DNA of 64,000 nt from Limimaricola hongkongensis DSM 17492 (GCF_000600975.2 NZ_KK088652.1:124001-188000), one strand, 5' to 3'; numbered from the stretch's first letter, positions 10,865-21,502 are shown. Notes: a model not told the origin generated them from the sequence alone. Made by a program: numbers and translations.

Positions 10865-11827
10865 ATGCGCATCTGGACGATCATCGCGGCACTGGCGCTG
10901 GCAGGGGCGGCGAGCGCCCAGCCCGCGCGCTGGCAGGGCCAGTGGCCGAACACCGATTTCACCGAGACCAGCATCACCGACTGGTCCGAGATCATGTCGG
11001 GCGGCCCGCCCAAGGACGGCATCCCGGCGATCGACGATCCGGCGATGATCCCGGCGGCCTCCGAAACGCGGCTGGAGGGCGCCGAGCCGGTGATGGTCTG
11101 GCCCGCCCCGGACGGCCCCGCGCGGGCCTATCCGATCCGCTACCTGCTCTGGCACGAGATCGTCAACGACGCGGCGGGCGGCGTGCCCGTGGCGGTGACC
11201 TATTGTCCGTTGTGCAATTCGGGCATGGTGTTCGACCGGCGGGTCGGCGGCGAGACGCTCTCCTTCGGCGTCTCGGGCATGCTGCGCGCCTCGGACATGG
11301 TGATGTATGACCGCCAGACCGAAAGCTGGTGGCAGCAGGCCATCGGCACCGGCATCGTGGGCGAGATGACCGGCGCGGAGCTGGAGCTTCTGCCCGCATG
11401 GATGGACAGCTGGAAACGGTTCCGCGCGGCCTATCCCGACGGGGTCGTCATGGACGAGCCGAACTGGCGCCGCGCCTATGGCCGCAACCCCTATGTCAGC
11501 TATGACAGCGCCTCGCGGCCCTTTCTCTATTCGGGCGAAATGCCGCCGCACGGCATCGCGCCCCTGATGCGGGTGGTGCGCGTGGGCGACCGGGCCTGGC
11601 CGTTCTCGCGGCTGCGCGAGGCGGGGTCGGTGTCCGAGGCGGGGGTGACGATCTCGTGGGAGGCCGGTCAGGCCAGCGCGCTCGATGCGGGCAGGGTGGC
11701 GCAGGGGCGCGACGTCGGCAATGTGCGGGTGCGCGATGCCCAGGGGCGCGACGTGCCGCATGACGTGCTCTTCGCCTTCGCCTTTCACGCCTTCTGGCCC
11801 GATGGCGACTGGATGCTCGGCGGCTAG
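10865..11827 (+). CDS. Exported DUF3179 domain protein
   Basis: A 320-residue protein with a cleavable signal peptide (MRIWTIIAALALAGAASAQ). It carries the DUF3179 hallmark PVAVTYCPLCNSGMVFDR, with a conserved Cys pair, and later YDRQTESWWQQ. The function of the family is not established. The start at 10865 puts the signal peptide at the N-terminus; the in-frame extension to 10829 would spoil it. Confidence 0.85.
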   Translation: MRIWTIIAALALAGAASAQPARWQGQWPNTDFTETSITDWSEIMSGGPPKDGIPAIDDPAMIPAASETRLEGAEPVMVWPAPDGPARAYPIRYLLWHEIVNDAAGGVPVAVTYCPLCNSGMVFDRRVGGETLSFGVSGMLRASDMVMYDRQTESWWQQAIGTGIVGEMTGAELELLPAWMDSWKRFRAAYPDGVVMDEPNWRRAYGRNPYVSYDSASRPFLYSGEMPPHGIAPLMRVVRVGDRAWPFSRLREAGSVSEAGVTISWEAGQASALDAGRVAQGRDVGNVRVRDAQGRDVPHDVLFAFAFHAFWPDGDWMLGG

Positions 11828-11834
11828 GTGGTGG

Positions 11835-11861
11835 CGCCCCCCGCCACGTGGGCGGGGGGCG
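11835..11861. terminator. Bidirectional hairpin between convergent genes
   Basis: An 11-bp all-GC stem (11835-11845 with 11851-11861) with an ACGTG loop. It sits between the ends of the DUF3179 and phosphate transporter genes. There is no U tract on either side. Confidence 0.55.
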
Positions 11862-11867
11862 AGGGGC

Positions 11868-13349
11868 TCAAAAGCCGATCTGGCGCAGCAGCACGAAGCA
11901 CAGCGCCGACAGCAGCGCCGCGGCGGGCACGGTGATGACCCAAGCCGCGATGATGGTCATGAAATGCGACCGCCGCACCAGCTTGCGCCGGGCGCGTTCC
12001 TGCTTGGGCATCCGGGCGGCCGGGGCGCGGTCCTTGTTGACCGTGCGGGCGCGCCGTTCGGCGTGCCATTCGCGGAAGAAGCCGACGCCGAACACGCCGC
12101 CCACCGCGATATGGGTCGAGCTGACCGGCAGGCCCAGCCACGAGGCGGCGATCACCGTGACGGCGGCCGACAGCGCCACGCAATAGGCGCGCATCGGGTT
12201 GAGCTTGGTGATCTGGCTGCCGACCATGCCGATCAGCTTGGGCCCGAACAGCACCAGCCCGACCGAGATGCCGACCGCGCCGATCACCATGACCCAGAGC
12301 GGAATCGCGACCTCGCCCGCGACGCCCGAAGCCTGTTGGGCATAGACCACGGCGGCCAAGGGGCCGACCGCGTTGGCCACGTCATTGGCGCCATGCGCAA
12401 AGGACAAGAGCGCCGCCGACACCACTAGCGGCACGCGGAACAGCACCTTGAGCGACTTGTTGCGGTTTTCGAGCCCGATGGACTGGCGCCGGATCAGCGG
12501 ACGCGACAGGGCGGTGAAGACGAGCCCGGCCATGGCGCCGATCGCCAGCGCGGTGACGATGTCGATCTTCACCAACCGCTTGAGCCCCTTGAGCGCGAGA
12601 TAGGCCGCGAAGGCGGCGGCCATCAGGCCGATCAGCACCGGCACCCATGTGCGGGCGGCAGCGATCTTGTCCTCGACATAGATGATGCGCCACTTGATGA
12701 AGGCGAGCATGGCCGCGGCGATCACGCCGCCCAGCACCGGGGAGATCACCCAGCTGGCGGCGATCGCGCCCATGGTCGGCCAGCTGACGGTGGCCAGACC
12801 CGCCGCCGCGATGCCAGCGCCCATCACGCCGCCCACCACCGAATGGGTGGTCGAAACCGGCGCGCCGACCCAGGTGGCGATGTTGACCCAGATCGCCGCC
12901 GACAGCAGCGCCGCCATCATCGCCCAGATGAAGGTCTGCGCATTGGCGAGGCCAGCGGGGTCGATGATGCCTTTGGAAATGGTCGACACCACGTCGCCGC
13001 CCGCCAGAAGCGCGCCCGCGCTTTCGCACACGGCGGCGATGACGATCGCGCCGGCCATCGACAGCGCCTTGGCGCCGACGGCGGGGCCCATGTTGTTGGC
13101 GACGTCGTTGGCGCCGATGTTGATCGCCATGTAGGCGCCGAAGGCGGCGGCGACCACGACGACGAGGCTTTGCGGTTCACCGCCGGTCAGCACCGCGGCG
13201 GCGAGCGCCGCGAGCGTGACGAAGACGAGCGACGCGCCGACGCCCACGAGCGGGCGCGCGGTGTACATCGAGGCCGCCTCGAAGCGCGACAGCCGGTTCA
13301 GGTCCCGGTCGAGCGTCTTCCACTGGTAGGAGGGATCTTGCTGGGTCAA
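11868..13349 (-). CDS. PiT-family inorganic phosphate transporter
   Basis: A 493-residue polytopic membrane protein with both PHO4 signature repeats, GANDVANNMGP in the first half and GANDVANAVGP in the second, plus two S-S-T-H-type motifs (PVSTTHSVVGG, PVSSTHIAVGG). This identifies a low-affinity metal-phosphate/proton symporter. The best start is TTG at 13349, preceded by AAGGAAC. No DUF47/PhoU-like partner is adjacent. Confidence 0.92.
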   Translation of the reverse strand: MTQQDPSYQWKTLDRDLNRLSRFEAASMYTARPLVGVGASLVFVTLAALAAAVLTGGEPQSLVVVVAAAFGAYMAINIGANDVANNMGPAVGAKALSMAGAIVIAAVCESAGALLAGGDVVSTISKGIIDPAGLANAQTFIWAMMAALLSAAIWVNIATWVGAPVSTTHSVVGGVMGAGIAAAGLATVSWPTMGAIAASWVISPVLGGVIAAAMLAFIKWRIIYVEDKIAAARTWVPVLIGLMAAAFAAYLALKGLKRLVKIDIVTALAIGAMAGLVFTALSRPLIRRQSIGLENRNKSLKVLFRVPLVVSAALLSFAHGANDVANAVGPLAAVVYAQQASGVAGEVAIPLWVMVIGAVGISVGLVLFGPKLIGMVGSQITKLNPMRAYCVALSAAVTVIAASWLGLPVSSTHIAVGGVFGVGFFREWHAERRARTVNKDRAPAARMPKQERARRKLVRRSHFMTIIAAWVITVPAAALLSALCFVLLRQIGF

Positions 13350-13397
13350 CGAAAGGTTCCTTGTGGGACGGATCGGATGGGGCGGAGCGGCACGGGC

Positions 13398-13877
13398 TCA
13401 GCCCCGCTGCATCGCGCGAAGGGTGACGGGAAAGTCGCGCAGCAGGGTCTTGAGCTGGTCTTCCTCGACCAGATCGGCGGCCTCGTCGGGGGACATCCAG
13501 CGGCGTTCGCGCCGCCCCGCCTCGGGATAGTCGTCCTGCAGCGCCGCGCCTTCGAAGGCATAGACATCCACATCGGTCTGCACCGGCACGCTGCCGCGCA
13601 GGCGCTTGGCATAGCGGTAGCGCCCGATCAGCCCCTCTGTGCCATCAGCGGGCCGGATGCCCGCCTCTTCCCACGCCTCGTCCAGCGCGGTGCCCTCGGC
13701 GTCCAGCCCGCTCTTGGGCCAGCCCTTGGGCAGGATCCAGCGCTTGGTTTCGAGCGAGGTGATCAGCAGCACTTCGAGACCCGGGCCGGTTTCGCGGTAG
13801 CACAGCGCCGCGACCTGAAACCGCGGGGGGCGTCTGACAAGCGGTGCGACGAAGTTGTTCCAGAATTTGGCGAGCAC
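13398..13877 (-). CDS. Nudix hydrolase (diphosphoinositol/diadenosine polyphosphate type)
   Basis: A 159-residue Nudix protein. The Nudix box region reads PKGWPKSGLDAEGTALDEAW then EEAGI, so the second half is DEAWEEAGI with Asp in place of the usual first Arg. The metal-binding Glu residues remain. The subgroup with LPKGWP resembles DIPP/MutT-like enzymes that cleave nucleoside or inositol polyphosphates. The substrate is not assignable. Confidence 0.8.
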   Translation of the reverse strand: MLAKFWNNFVAPLVRRPPRFQVAALCYRETGPGLEVLLITSLETKRWILPKGWPKSGLDAEGTALDEAWEEAGIRPADGTEGLIGRYRYAKRLRGSVPVQTDVDVYAFEGAALQDDYPEAGRRERRWMSPDEAADLVEEDQLKTLLRDFPVTLRAMQRG

Positions 13878-14015
13878 GGCGATACATCCGAATTGTTCAA
13901 GCCCGGTCGTCTAAACCGGGGAGGGCCCGCGCTTCAAGCGTTGTGCGCGCGGATCGGGGGTGTTCCGTCGCGTGGCGTGGGCGCCGGGCGACGCATCCGC
14001 ATGTCCGCAAGATGG

Positions 14016-14660
14016 CTACCTCGCGGCGCCCGCGTCCCGGCCCCGCATCCAGAACACCCATGACATCACCGCGATGATGCCGCAGGCGACGAGACCGAGA
14101 CCGCGTTCGGCCAGACCGTCGATCGTGGTGGGCGCCATGAGGAAAAGCGGCGCCATCACGCCCCATGCGACCGCGAGACCGATCAGCAGCAGCCGGGCCC
14201 GCGGGTGGTGCCGCCCGAACCCCGCCGCCATGCTCAGCGGTGCCGCGAGAAACAGCGCCCCGAGCCCGTAGACGAGATAGATATGGATCACGACGCCCTC
14301 GTTGTCGCCATCGCCGTATTCGTTGCGCGCGCCGACGATCACCACGAGCGCCGCGAGGATCGCGAGGCTGAAGACGCCCGCCGACCAGCCGATACCACCC
14401 AGATGCGCATGCGCCGCCGCCAGCGCCATGGCAAAGAGCCCCGCGGCGAAACCGTAAAGCGCGACATCCATGATGATTTCCCATTCGCCCGCGCCCAGAT
14501 CGCTGATCGTGTCGGCGATCCAGTCATGGCCCGGCACGACGATCTGCGCGGCGATGGTGCCGCCGATCAGCGACAGGCAGCCGAGAAATCCGATTCCGGC
14601 GGCCAGCAGCAGAAGATAGGGGCGTTCGGCATCGATCGGCTGCCCGGCGGCATCCTTCAT
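14016..14660 (-). CDS. DUF998-type integral membrane protein
   Basis: A 214-residue protein with about six hydrophobic segments and the early sequence VVPGHDWIADTISDLGAGEWE, typical of DUF998. Function unknown. It lies alone between the Nudix gene and tyrS on the same strand. Confidence 0.7.
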   Translation of the reverse strand: MKDAAGQPIDAERPYLLLLAAGIGFLGCLSLIGGTIAAQIVVPGHDWIADTISDLGAGEWEIIMDVALYGFAAGLFAMALAAAHAHLGGIGWSAGVFSLAILAALVVIVGARNEYGDGDNEGVVIHIYLVYGLGALFLAAPLSMAAGFGRHHPRARLLLIGLAVAWGVMAPLFLMAPTTIDGLAERGLGLVACGIIAVMSWVFWMRGRDAGAAR

Positions 14661-14746
14661 GTCGGTCCTCCTCGTCGATGAGAAGGCAACGGCAGCGGCG
14701 CCGCGCGGTTCCGAAGCGGGGGCGGCGCACCGCCCCCGCGGATGAT

Positions 14747-15997
14747 TCAGCCGAGCCGCACCAGCGCGTGGCGCTTCTTGCCCGCCGACAGCTTGATCGG
14801 CGCGGCCAGAGCGGCGCGGTCGATCACGAGACCCGCATCCGTCAGCGGCGCGTCGTCGAGCTTCGCGCCATTGTCCGAGATAAGCCGCTTGGCTTCCTTG
14901 CCCGACCCCGCGAGCCCCGCGCGCACGATCAGCTGCACCACGGAAATGCCGTCGCCGATCTCCGCCTCGCTGAGCGTGAGCGTCGGCAGGTCATCGCCCA
15001 CGCCGCCCTTCTCGAACACCTCGCGCGCCGTGGCCTTGGCGGCTTCGGCGGCGTCGCGGCCATGCAAAAGCGCCGTGACCTCGTCGGCCAGAACGATCTT
15101 GCCCTCGTTGATCTCCGAGCCCGACAGCGCGCCCAAGCGCTCGCACTCGTCCACGGGAAGCTCGGTATAGAGCTTGAGGAAACGGCCCACATCGGCGTCG
15201 GTGGTGTTGCGCCAGAACTGCCAGAACTCGTAAGGGCTCAGCATCTCCTCGTTGAGCCAGACCGCGCCACCGGCGCTCTTGCCCATCTTGCGGCCATCCG
15301 AGGTGGTCAGCAGCGGCGAGGTCAGACCAAAGATCTCGTGGTCGAGCACGCGGCGCGTGAGATCGATGCCGTTGACGATGTTGCCCCACTGGTCCGAGCC
15401 GCCCATCTGCAGCACGCAGCCATAGCGGCGGTTCAGCTCGAGAAAGTCGTAGGCCTGCAGGATCATGTAGTTGAATTCGAGGAACGAGAGCGACTGCTCG
15501 CGGTCGATCCTCGATTTCACGCTCTCAAACGACAGCATCCGGTTGACCGAGAAATGCCGCCCGATATCGCGCAGGAATTCGAGGTAGTTCAGGTTGTCGA
15601 GCCACTCGGCGTTGTCGAGCATCAAGGCGCCGGTCGCGCTCTCGTCATAGGAGAGATAGCGCGCGAAGACCTGCTTCATGCCACTGATGTTCGAGGCGAT
15701 CTGGTCGGGGCCGAGCAGCGGCCGCTCGTCGGAGCGGAAGGACGGGTCGCCCACCTTGGTGGTGCCGCCGCCCATCAGGGTGATCGGCTTGTGCCCGGTC
15801 TTTTGCAGCCAGCGCAGCATCATCACGTTGAGCAGGTGGCCCACATGCAGCGACGCCGCCGTGGCGTCATAGCCGATATAGGCGGGCACGACCCCCCTCG
15901 ACAGCGCCTCGTCCAGGCCCTGGTAATCGGTGCAGTCGGCGAGATAGCCGCGCTCGATCATCACGGACATGAAGTCGCTCTTGGGGTGGTAGGTCAT
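14747..15997 (-). CDS. tyrS: Tyrosine--tRNA ligase
   Basis: A 416-residue class I aminoacyl-tRNA synthetase. It shows the HIGH-type motif SLHVGHLLN, the tyrosine-pocket region [13 protein letters not shown], the KMSKS-type motif as KMGKS, and a C-terminal S4 RNA-binding domain ([20 protein letters not shown]). The start at 15997 has a GAGAGGGG ribosome site. It diverges from anmK across 63 bp. Confidence 0.97.
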   Translation of the reverse strand: MTYHPKSDFMSVMIERGYLADCTDYQGLDEALSRGVVPAYIGYDATAASLHVGHLLNVMMLRWLQKTGHKPITLMGGGTTKVGDPSFRSDERPLLGPDQIASNISGMKQVFARYLSYDESATGALMLDNAEWLDNLNYLEFLRDIGRHFSVNRMLSFESVKSRIDREQSLSFLEFNYMILQAYDFLELNRRYGCVLQMGGSDQWGNIVNGIDLTRRVLDHEIFGLTSPLLTTSDGRKMGKSAGGAVWLNEEMLSPYEFWQFWRNTTDADVGRFLKLYTELPVDECERLGALSGSEINEGKIVLADEVTALLHGRDAAEAAKATAREVFEKGGVGDDLPTLTLSEAEIGDGISVVQLIVRAGLAGSGKEAKRLISDNGAKLDDAPLTDAGLVIDRAALAAPIKLSAGKKRHALVRLG

Positions 15998-16060
15998 GTC
16001 TTGTGCCCCTCTCTTGGTCGCGCCACTCTATAGGCATCTAGCGAGGCGAGGGAAAGCGCG

Positions 16061-17185
16061 ATGCGGCGGATCGGGACGGGCGACAGGATCAGGGCCTTGG
16101 GCGCGATGTCGGGCACCTCGCTCGACGGCGTCGACGCGGCGGTGATCGAGACCGACGGAGAGACGGTGTTCGGCTTTGGCGAGAGCGCCTACAGGCCGTA
16201 TTCGGAAGGTGAGCGCGACATGCTGCGCGCCGCGCTGGGCCGGTGGGAGGGCGAGGAGGTCGAGGCCGCGGCGGAGGTGGTCGAGACCGCCCATGCCGAG
16301 ATTCTGTCGCGCTTCGAGGACATCGAGCTGATCGGCTTTCATGGCCAGACCTTCGCGCATGACCCCAAGGGGCGCGGCACGCATCAGGCGGGCTCCGGCG
16401 CGATCCTCGCCGAGGCGCTGGGCCTGCCGGTGGTGTGGGATTTCCGAAGCTCCGACGTGCGCTTCGGCGGAGAAGGCGCGCCGCTCGCGCCGTTCTACCA
16501 CTTCGCGCTGGCGAAGTTCATCGGGGCCAACGCGCCTCTGGCCTTTCTGAATCTCGGCGGCGTCGGCAACCTCACCTTCGTCGATCCCGGTTTCGCGCGG
16601 CCCGAGGCCGAGGGCGCGCTTCTGGCCTTCGACACCGGTCCGGCCAACGCGCCGATCAACGATCTGATGCAGGCCCGGCTGGGGCTGGCGCAGGACGAAG
16701 GCGGCGCGCTCGCCGCGACGGGAGAGGTCGCGGAGGCGGTCGTCGCGCATTTCCTGCAACACCCGCATTTCTTCCGCATGGCGCCGAAATCGCTCGACCG
16801 TGACGCCTTCGCCGATCTCGGTCGGGCGGTGTCGGAGCTGTCGGACGCAGATGCCGCCGCCACGCTCACCGCCTGTGCCGCCGCCTCGGTCGCGGCGGGG
16901 ATGGAGCTGTGCCCGACGCCGCCCGCGCGGCTTCTCGTCACCGGGGGCGGGCGGCACAACCCGGTCATGATGGCGATGATCGCGGCGGGCTGCGACTGCC
17001 CGGTCGCGCCGGTCGAGGATGCCGGGCTCGATGGCGACATGATGGAGGCGCAGGCCTTTGCCTATCTCGCGGTGCGGGTGGCGCGGGGGATGCCGACCTC
17101 GGCGCCGGGCAGCACCGGCGTGCGCGCGGCGGTGGGCGGCGGCACGCTCAGCCGTCCGGGCGAACTGGCCGTGGCGCTGGGCTGA
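16061..17185 (+). CDS. anmK: Anhydro-N-acetylmuramic acid kinase
   Basis: A 374-residue sugar kinase of peptidoglycan recycling, which converts 1,6-anhydro-MurNAc to MurNAc-6-phosphate. Signatures are [16 protein letters not shown] (phosphate loop), [36 protein letters not shown] and [19 protein letters not shown] before the ATG at 16061 serves as ribosome site. It diverges from tyrS. Confidence 0.95.
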   Translation: MRRIGTGDRIRALGAMSGTSLDGVDAAVIETDGETVFGFGESAYRPYSEGERDMLRAALGRWEGEEVEAAAEVVETAHAEILSRFEDIELIGFHGQTFAHDPKGRGTHQAGSGAILAEALGLPVVWDFRSSDVRFGGEGAPLAPFYHFALAKFIGANAPLAFLNLGGVGNLTFVDPGFARPEAEGALLAFDTGPANAPINDLMQARLGLAQDEGGALAATGEVAEAVVAHFLQHPHFFRMAPKSLDRDAFADLGRAVSELSDADAAATLTACAAASVAAGMELCPTPPARLLVTGGGRHNPVMMAMIAAGCDCPVAPVEDAGLDGDMMEAQAFAYLAVRVARGMPTSAPGSTGVRAAVGGGTLSRPGELAVALG

Positions 17186-17193
17186 AACGAAAT

Positions 17194-17217
17194 GCGCCGC
17201 CCCGGGGGGGGCGGCGC
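17194..17217 (-). terminator. Terminator between anmK and ssb
   Basis: A 10-bp perfect stem (17194-17203 with 17208-17217). On the minus strand it is followed by ATTTCGTTT, so it mainly serves the leftward ssb transcript. Confidence 0.7.
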
Positions 17218-17223
17218 TGATCC

Positions 17224-17733
17224 TCAGAACGGGATCTCGTCGTCGATGTCGCGGCTGCCGCCGCCGCCCTGGTTGCCGCCGCCGTAACCGCCGCGGTCGT
17301 CATAGCCGCCCGAGCCGCCACGATCGTCGTAGCCGCCGCCCGAGCCGCCGCCATAGCCGCCACCCGAACCGCCACCGTCGCCGCGACCGCCCAGAAGCGT
17401 CATCTCGCCCTTGTAGGGGCGCACGACGATCTCGGTCGAATAGCGGTCATTGCCGTTCTGGTCCTGCCACTTGCGGGTTTCGAGCTGGCCCTCGATGTAG
17501 ACGGTCGAGCCCTTCTTGAGATACTGCTCGGCGATCCGGCCGATGTTCTCGTTGAAGATGGCGACCGAGTGCCACTCGGTCTTTTCGCGGCGCTCGCCGG
17601 TGTTGCGGTCCTTCCAGTTCTCGGAGGTGGCGATGCGCAGGTTCACCACCTTGCCGCCGTTCTGGAACGTCCGGACCTCGGGGTCGCGGCCCAGATTGCC
17701 GATGATGATCACCTTGTTGACGGAACCTGCCAT
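17224..17733 (-). CDS. ssb: Single-stranded DNA-binding protein
   Basis: A 169-residue SSB with an N-terminal OB fold ([20 protein letters not shown], then [20 protein letters not shown]), a Gly/Asp/Tyr-rich flexible linker and the acidic C-terminal tip DDEIPF that recruits replication and repair partners. It is full length. Confidence 0.97.
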   Translation of the reverse strand: MAGSVNKVIIIGNLGRDPEVRTFQNGGKVVNLRIATSENWKDRNTGERREKTEWHSVAIFNENIGRIAEQYLKKGSTVYIEGQLETRKWQDQNGNDRYSTEIVVRPYKGEMTLLGGRGDGGGSGGGYGGGSGGGYDDRGGSGGYDDRGGYGGGNQGGGGSRDIDDEIPF

Positions 17734-17907
17734 GGGGTCCTCCTGCCTTGTCGAATCTCGCGTCTTGTCGCGCCGACCCTATGCCGCGTGGCCGCGCGAT
17801 GACAGCGGAATTGCCCGTTCCCGCTTTCCTTTTCGCCACGTTCGCGGTTAGCGTCGGGGAAGCGAACGAAGCAACGCCGGGTCAAGCCGGTGGAACGGAG
17901 GGACGCG

Positions 17908-18507
17908 ATGCACAACATGATGGCAGGCGCCGTGTGGGCGGCGCTGGGACTGGCCTGCGCGGCACCGGCATGGGCCGACCGGGTGTCGAGCAGCTCCGCA
18001 CCACGGCTCTTCGCCTCGCAGCTCGGCGTGCTCGATGGCCGCGCGGCCTCGCAATATGCGGGTTCCAAACGTTACCAGCCGCCGCGTGCGCAAGTGCCGC
18101 AGGAGCTTCAGACGGCGGCCACCCCGGCCTTCACGGGACGCTATGCCGGTCCCTACCTGACTCTCGCGCGCGATGCGGCGCGCAGGCACCGCATTCCCGA
18201 GGATCTGTTTTTGCGGCTCGTGCAGCAGGAAAGCGGCTGGAACGCCCGCGCCGTCAGCCGGGCGGGCGCGCTCGGGTTGGCGCAGCTGATGCCCGGCACG
18301 GCGCGGCTGCTGCGAGTCGATCCGCGCGATCCGCGCCAGAACCTCGATGGCGGGGCGCGCTATCTTCGAATGCAATACGACGCCTTCGGCGATTGGCGGC
18401 TCGCGCTTGCGGCCTATAATGCGGGTCCCGGCGCGGTGACGAAATACAAGGGTATTCCGCCCTATGCCGAGACCCGCAACTACGTGAAGGTCATCTTCGG
18501 GCGCTGA
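17908..18507 (+). CDS. Secreted lytic transglycosylase, SLT domain
   Basis: A 199-residue protein with a signal peptide ([20 protein letters not shown]) and a C-terminal SLT lysozyme-like domain. The catalytic Glu is in [19 protein letters not shown], followed by [13 protein letters not shown] and [13 protein letters not shown]. It cleaves peptidoglycan glycan strands in the periplasm. The ATG at 17908 has GGAGGGACG upstream and a proper signal peptide, so it is preferred over 17890. Confidence 0.9.
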   Translation: MHNMMAGAVWAALGLACAAPAWADRVSSSSAPRLFASQLGVLDGRAASQYAGSKRYQPPRAQVPQELQTAATPAFTGRYAGPYLTLARDAARRHRIPEDLFLRLVQQESGWNARAVSRAGALGLAQLMPGTARLLRVDPRDPRQNLDGGARYLRMQYDAFGDWRLALAAYNAGPGAVTKYKGIPPYAETRNYVKVIFGR

Positions 18508-18517
18508 CGGGTCCGGT

Positions 18518-19351
18518 TCAGGACGCCGCCTTGCGCGCCAGCGTTTCCACGTCATCGGTCTTGAGCTTGGGGATCAGCCGGTAAGCGGCGTTGACGAAAC
18601 AGAACAGCGAAAACCCGAGCAGGCCCACCGCCAGAGCGGTGACCAGCACCGTGCCATAGGGTTTGTCGCGCAGCCAGTCGAATGCCTCGGCCAGGCCGCC
18701 CGCCTCGCTGGGGTTCAGCGTCCACGCGGCATAGACGAGGAGAAAGCCCACGATGGCGATCACCGCGCCATTGGCGGCGAGACCGGCGGTCAGCGCCGGT
18801 TGCAGCTTCAGCGTCAGGGGCTTGGCGCGCAGGTTCTCCATGTATTTGTGCGACAGCCCCTTCCAGACGTAATAGGCCCCGGCACCAAGACCGATCGCCC
18901 CCGCGATGCCGACGATCCATTGGCCGAACGGCATCTGCATGATCTTGGCCGTCCAGCTGTCGAGGCTGGACCCGCCGCCCGAACCGCTCGACGAAGGCAT
19001 CAGGATCGCCGCCGCCGTCGCGGCGAGACCAAGATGGATGAGGCCGGTCACGACCTGTCCGATCCGCGCCACCGCGCCCTTCGCACCGTCGCCATGGGCT
19101 TCGAGATCCCAAAAGGCCGCGACAAGCCGCCAGATGCCGTATGCGGCGAGGCCGATGGCGATCAGCGCCAGAAGCGCAATGCCCCACCAGGCCCGCTCGA
19201 GCGAGGCCATTGCCTCGCCCGTGCCGCCGGGGGTCGAACCGCGCCAGATCGCCAGAAGCGACAGCACCGCCACCACGAGATAGATGAGACCACGTCCGGC
19301 ATAGCCGGCGCGCATGACGGGCACTGCCCATTGAAGATTCTGCTGTGTCAT
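18518..19351 (-). CDS. DUF1206 integral membrane protein
   Basis: A protein of about 277 residues with roughly six hydrophobic segments in three DUF1206 repeats (ARAGYAGRGLIYLV-like, RIGQVVTGLIHLGLA, LAANGAVIAIVGFLL). Function unknown. The ATG at 19351 is chosen over 19387 because it starts closer to the first repeat. It lies downstream of the ABC transporter operon on the same strand, 45 bp after its ATPase gene, so it may be co-transcribed. Confidence 0.8.
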   Translation of the reverse strand: MTQQNLQWAVPVMRAGYAGRGLIYLVVAVLSLLAIWRGSTPGGTGEAMASLERAWWGIALLALIAIGLAAYGIWRLVAAFWDLEAHGDGAKGAVARIGQVVTGLIHLGLAATAAAILMPSSSGSGGGSSLDSWTAKIMQMPFGQWIVGIAGAIGLGAGAYYVWKGLSHKYMENLRAKPLTLKLQPALTAGLAANGAVIAIVGFLLVYAAWTLNPSEAGGLAEAFDWLRDKPYGTVLVTALAVGLLGFSLFCFVNAAYRLIPKLKTDDVETLARKAAS

Positions 19352-19396
19352 GCGGGCACAAGCGGGCGCGGGGCCCGCTTGTTCCATCGCCGTCCG

Positions 19397-21502
19397 CTAG
19401 TTTTCGGCGAGCGTGATCACCGGCTCCATCGAGGCGAATTCCTCCGGGCTCAGGTGGCATTTGACCTGGTGGCCCGGCGCGAAGCTCACCATCGGCGGCA
19501 CCTCGCGCTCGCACAGATCGCCGGGCACGCGGCTTTTCCAGCGGCAGCGCGTCTGGAAGGGGCAGCCCGATGGCGGGTTCATCGCCGACGGCACGTCGCC
19601 TTCGAGCACGATATGCTTCTTTTCGACATGGGTGTCGGCGACCGGCACCGCCGAGAGCAGCGCTTCGGTATAGGGGTGATAGGGCGGGGCAAAGACGTCC
19701 CGCGCGGCGCCGATCTCGACCACGTGGCCGAGATACATGACCATCACCCGGTCGGCGAGATACCGCACGATCGACAAATCGTGGCTGATGAACAGCAATG
19801 TCGTCTTCTGCTCGCGCTGGATCTCCATCAGAAGATCCGTCACGGCGGCCTGCACGCTCACGTCGAGCGCGCTCACCGGCTCGTCGGCGACCACGATCCG
19901 CGCGCCGCCCGCAAAGGCCCGCGCGATGCCGACGCGCTGTTTCTGCCCACCCGACAACTGGCGCGGCATCCGGGTCGCGAATTCGCGCGGCAGCTTCACG
20001 AGATCGAGAAGCTCCAGCATCCGCTTCTTGCGATCGCGCGGACCTGCGCCCACGCCGAAGATCTCCAGCGCGCGGATGATCTGCCGGCCCACCGTCATCG
20101 ACGGATTCAGCGTGTCGAACGGGTTCTGGAACACCATCTGCACATCGGCCACGGTGCGGGTGTCGCGCTTTTCGATCGGCACGTCGCCGACGGCGCGCCC
20201 GTCGAGTTCGACACCGCCCGCCGTCGCCGTCTCCAGCCCCATCAGCACCTTGGCCAGCGTGGACTTGCCGCAGCCGCTCTCGCCCACGATGGCGAGCGTT
20301 TCGCTCTCATGCGCCTCGAAGCTCAGCGTCTCATTGGCTTTCACGACCTGCGCCTCGCCGCCGCCCAACAGGCCGGGGCGCGATACCTCGTAGTACTTCT
20401 GCAACCCGTCGACCTTGAGCACCACCTCGCCGATCTCGGGGCTTTCGCGGTGGTCGGAGATGTCCGGCGGCGCGTCCCAGTCGATTTCATCGGTGCGGAT
20501 GCAGCGTGCCTCGTGGGCGTCGCCGGGCACCTCGATCATCGGGATCGACTGTGCATCGCAGCGGCCCTTTTGGAAATAGTCGCAACGCGGCCCGAAATTG
20601 CAGCCCGGCGGGCGTTCGTCGGGCAGGGGGAAATTGCCGGGGATCGCAATCAAGGGCCGTGTGGCCTTGTCGGCGCCGGGCAGCGGGATCGCCCGGAACA
20701 GCGCCTGCGTATAGGGGTGGCGCATCTCGTCGAACACCTCGCCGATGCGGCCACGCTCCACCGCTTCGCCCGAATACATCACCGCGATCCGGTCGCAGGT
20801 CTCCAGCACCAGCCCCAGATTGTGGCTGATGAACAGCATCGAGGTGCCGTATTTCTCGCCCAGCTCGCGCACCAGGTCGATCACCGCCGCCTCGACCGTC
20901 ACGTCGAGCGCGGTGGTCGGCTCGTCGAGGATCAGCAGCGCGGGCTTCGACATCAGCGCCATGGCGATGACGATGCGCTGCTGCTGGCCGCCCGAAAGCT
21001 GGTGCGGATAGGCGTCGAGGATGCGCTCGGGGTCGGGCAGGCGCACGTCGCGCACCACCTCGAGCGCGCGGGCGCGGGCCTCGTCGGCGGAAATGCCCTC
21101 GTGGATCATCGGCACCTCCATCAGCTGCCGATCCACCTTCAGGGCGGGGTTCAGGGAGGCCATCGGCTCTTGGTAGATCATCGCGATGTCGCGGCCGCGG
21201 ATCTCGCGCAGCCGCGCGGGCGACATGGTGGTCAGCTCCTCGCCGCGGAACTTGATCGAACCGCCCGTGATCCGGCCGTTGACGCCGAGATCCTGCATCA
21301 CGCCCAGCGCGACCGTGGATTTGCCGCAGCCCGATTCACCGACGAGGCCGAGCGCCTCTCCGGCGCGGACCGTGGCGGAAAAGTCCATGACCGCCGGGAT
21401 CTCGCGGGTGCGGGTGAAGAAGGAAATGGAGAGATTGCGGATTTCGAGGATCGGCTCGCCGGGAGCGACCTCGAGGGCGGGATCTGTGGCGGTGTCGGTC
21501 AT
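19397..21502 (-). CDS. Peptide-type ABC transporter, fused dual ATP-binding protein
   Basis: A 701-residue protein carrying two complete ATPase domains in tandem (DppD-like then DppF-like), as in GsiA/YejF. Each has a Walker A (GESGCGKST), an ABC signature (LSGGQQQR and LSGGQKQR) and a Walker B, and ends in the oligopeptide-transporter C-terminal Cys-rich tail (CNFGPRCDYFQKGRC; CPFQTRCRWKS). The ATG at 21502 has an AGGAG site. It is the last transporter gene of the operon that begins with two binding proteins and two permeases. Confidence 0.92.
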   Translation of the reverse strand: MTDTATDPALEVAPGEPILEIRNLSISFFTRTREIPAVMDFSATVRAGEALGLVGESGCGKSTVALGVMQDLGVNGRITGGSIKFRGEELTTMSPARLREIRGRDIAMIYQEPMASLNPALKVDRQLMEVPMIHEGISADEARARALEVVRDVRLPDPERILDAYPHQLSGGQQQRIVIAMALMSKPALLILDEPTTALDVTVEAAVIDLVRELGEKYGTSMLFISHNLGLVLETCDRIAVMYSGEAVERGRIGEVFDEMRHPYTQALFRAIPLPGADKATRPLIAIPGNFPLPDERPPGCNFGPRCDYFQKGRCDAQSIPMIEVPGDAHEARCIRTDEIDWDAPPDISDHRESPEIGEVVLKVDGLQKYYEVSRPGLLGGGEAQVVKANETLSFEAHESETLAIVGESGCGKSTLAKVLMGLETATAGGVELDGRAVGDVPIEKRDTRTVADVQMVFQNPFDTLNPSMTVGRQIIRALEIFGVGAGPRDRKKRMLELLDLVKLPREFATRMPRQLSGGQKQRVGIARAFAGGARIVVADEPVSALDVSVQAAVTDLLMEIQREQKTTLLFISHDLSIVRYLADRVMVMYLGHVVEIGAARDVFAPPYHPYTEALLSAVPVADTHVEKKHIVLEGDVPSAMNPPSGCPFQTRCRWKSRVPGDLCEREVPPMVSFAPGHQVKCHLSPEEFASMEPVITLAEN

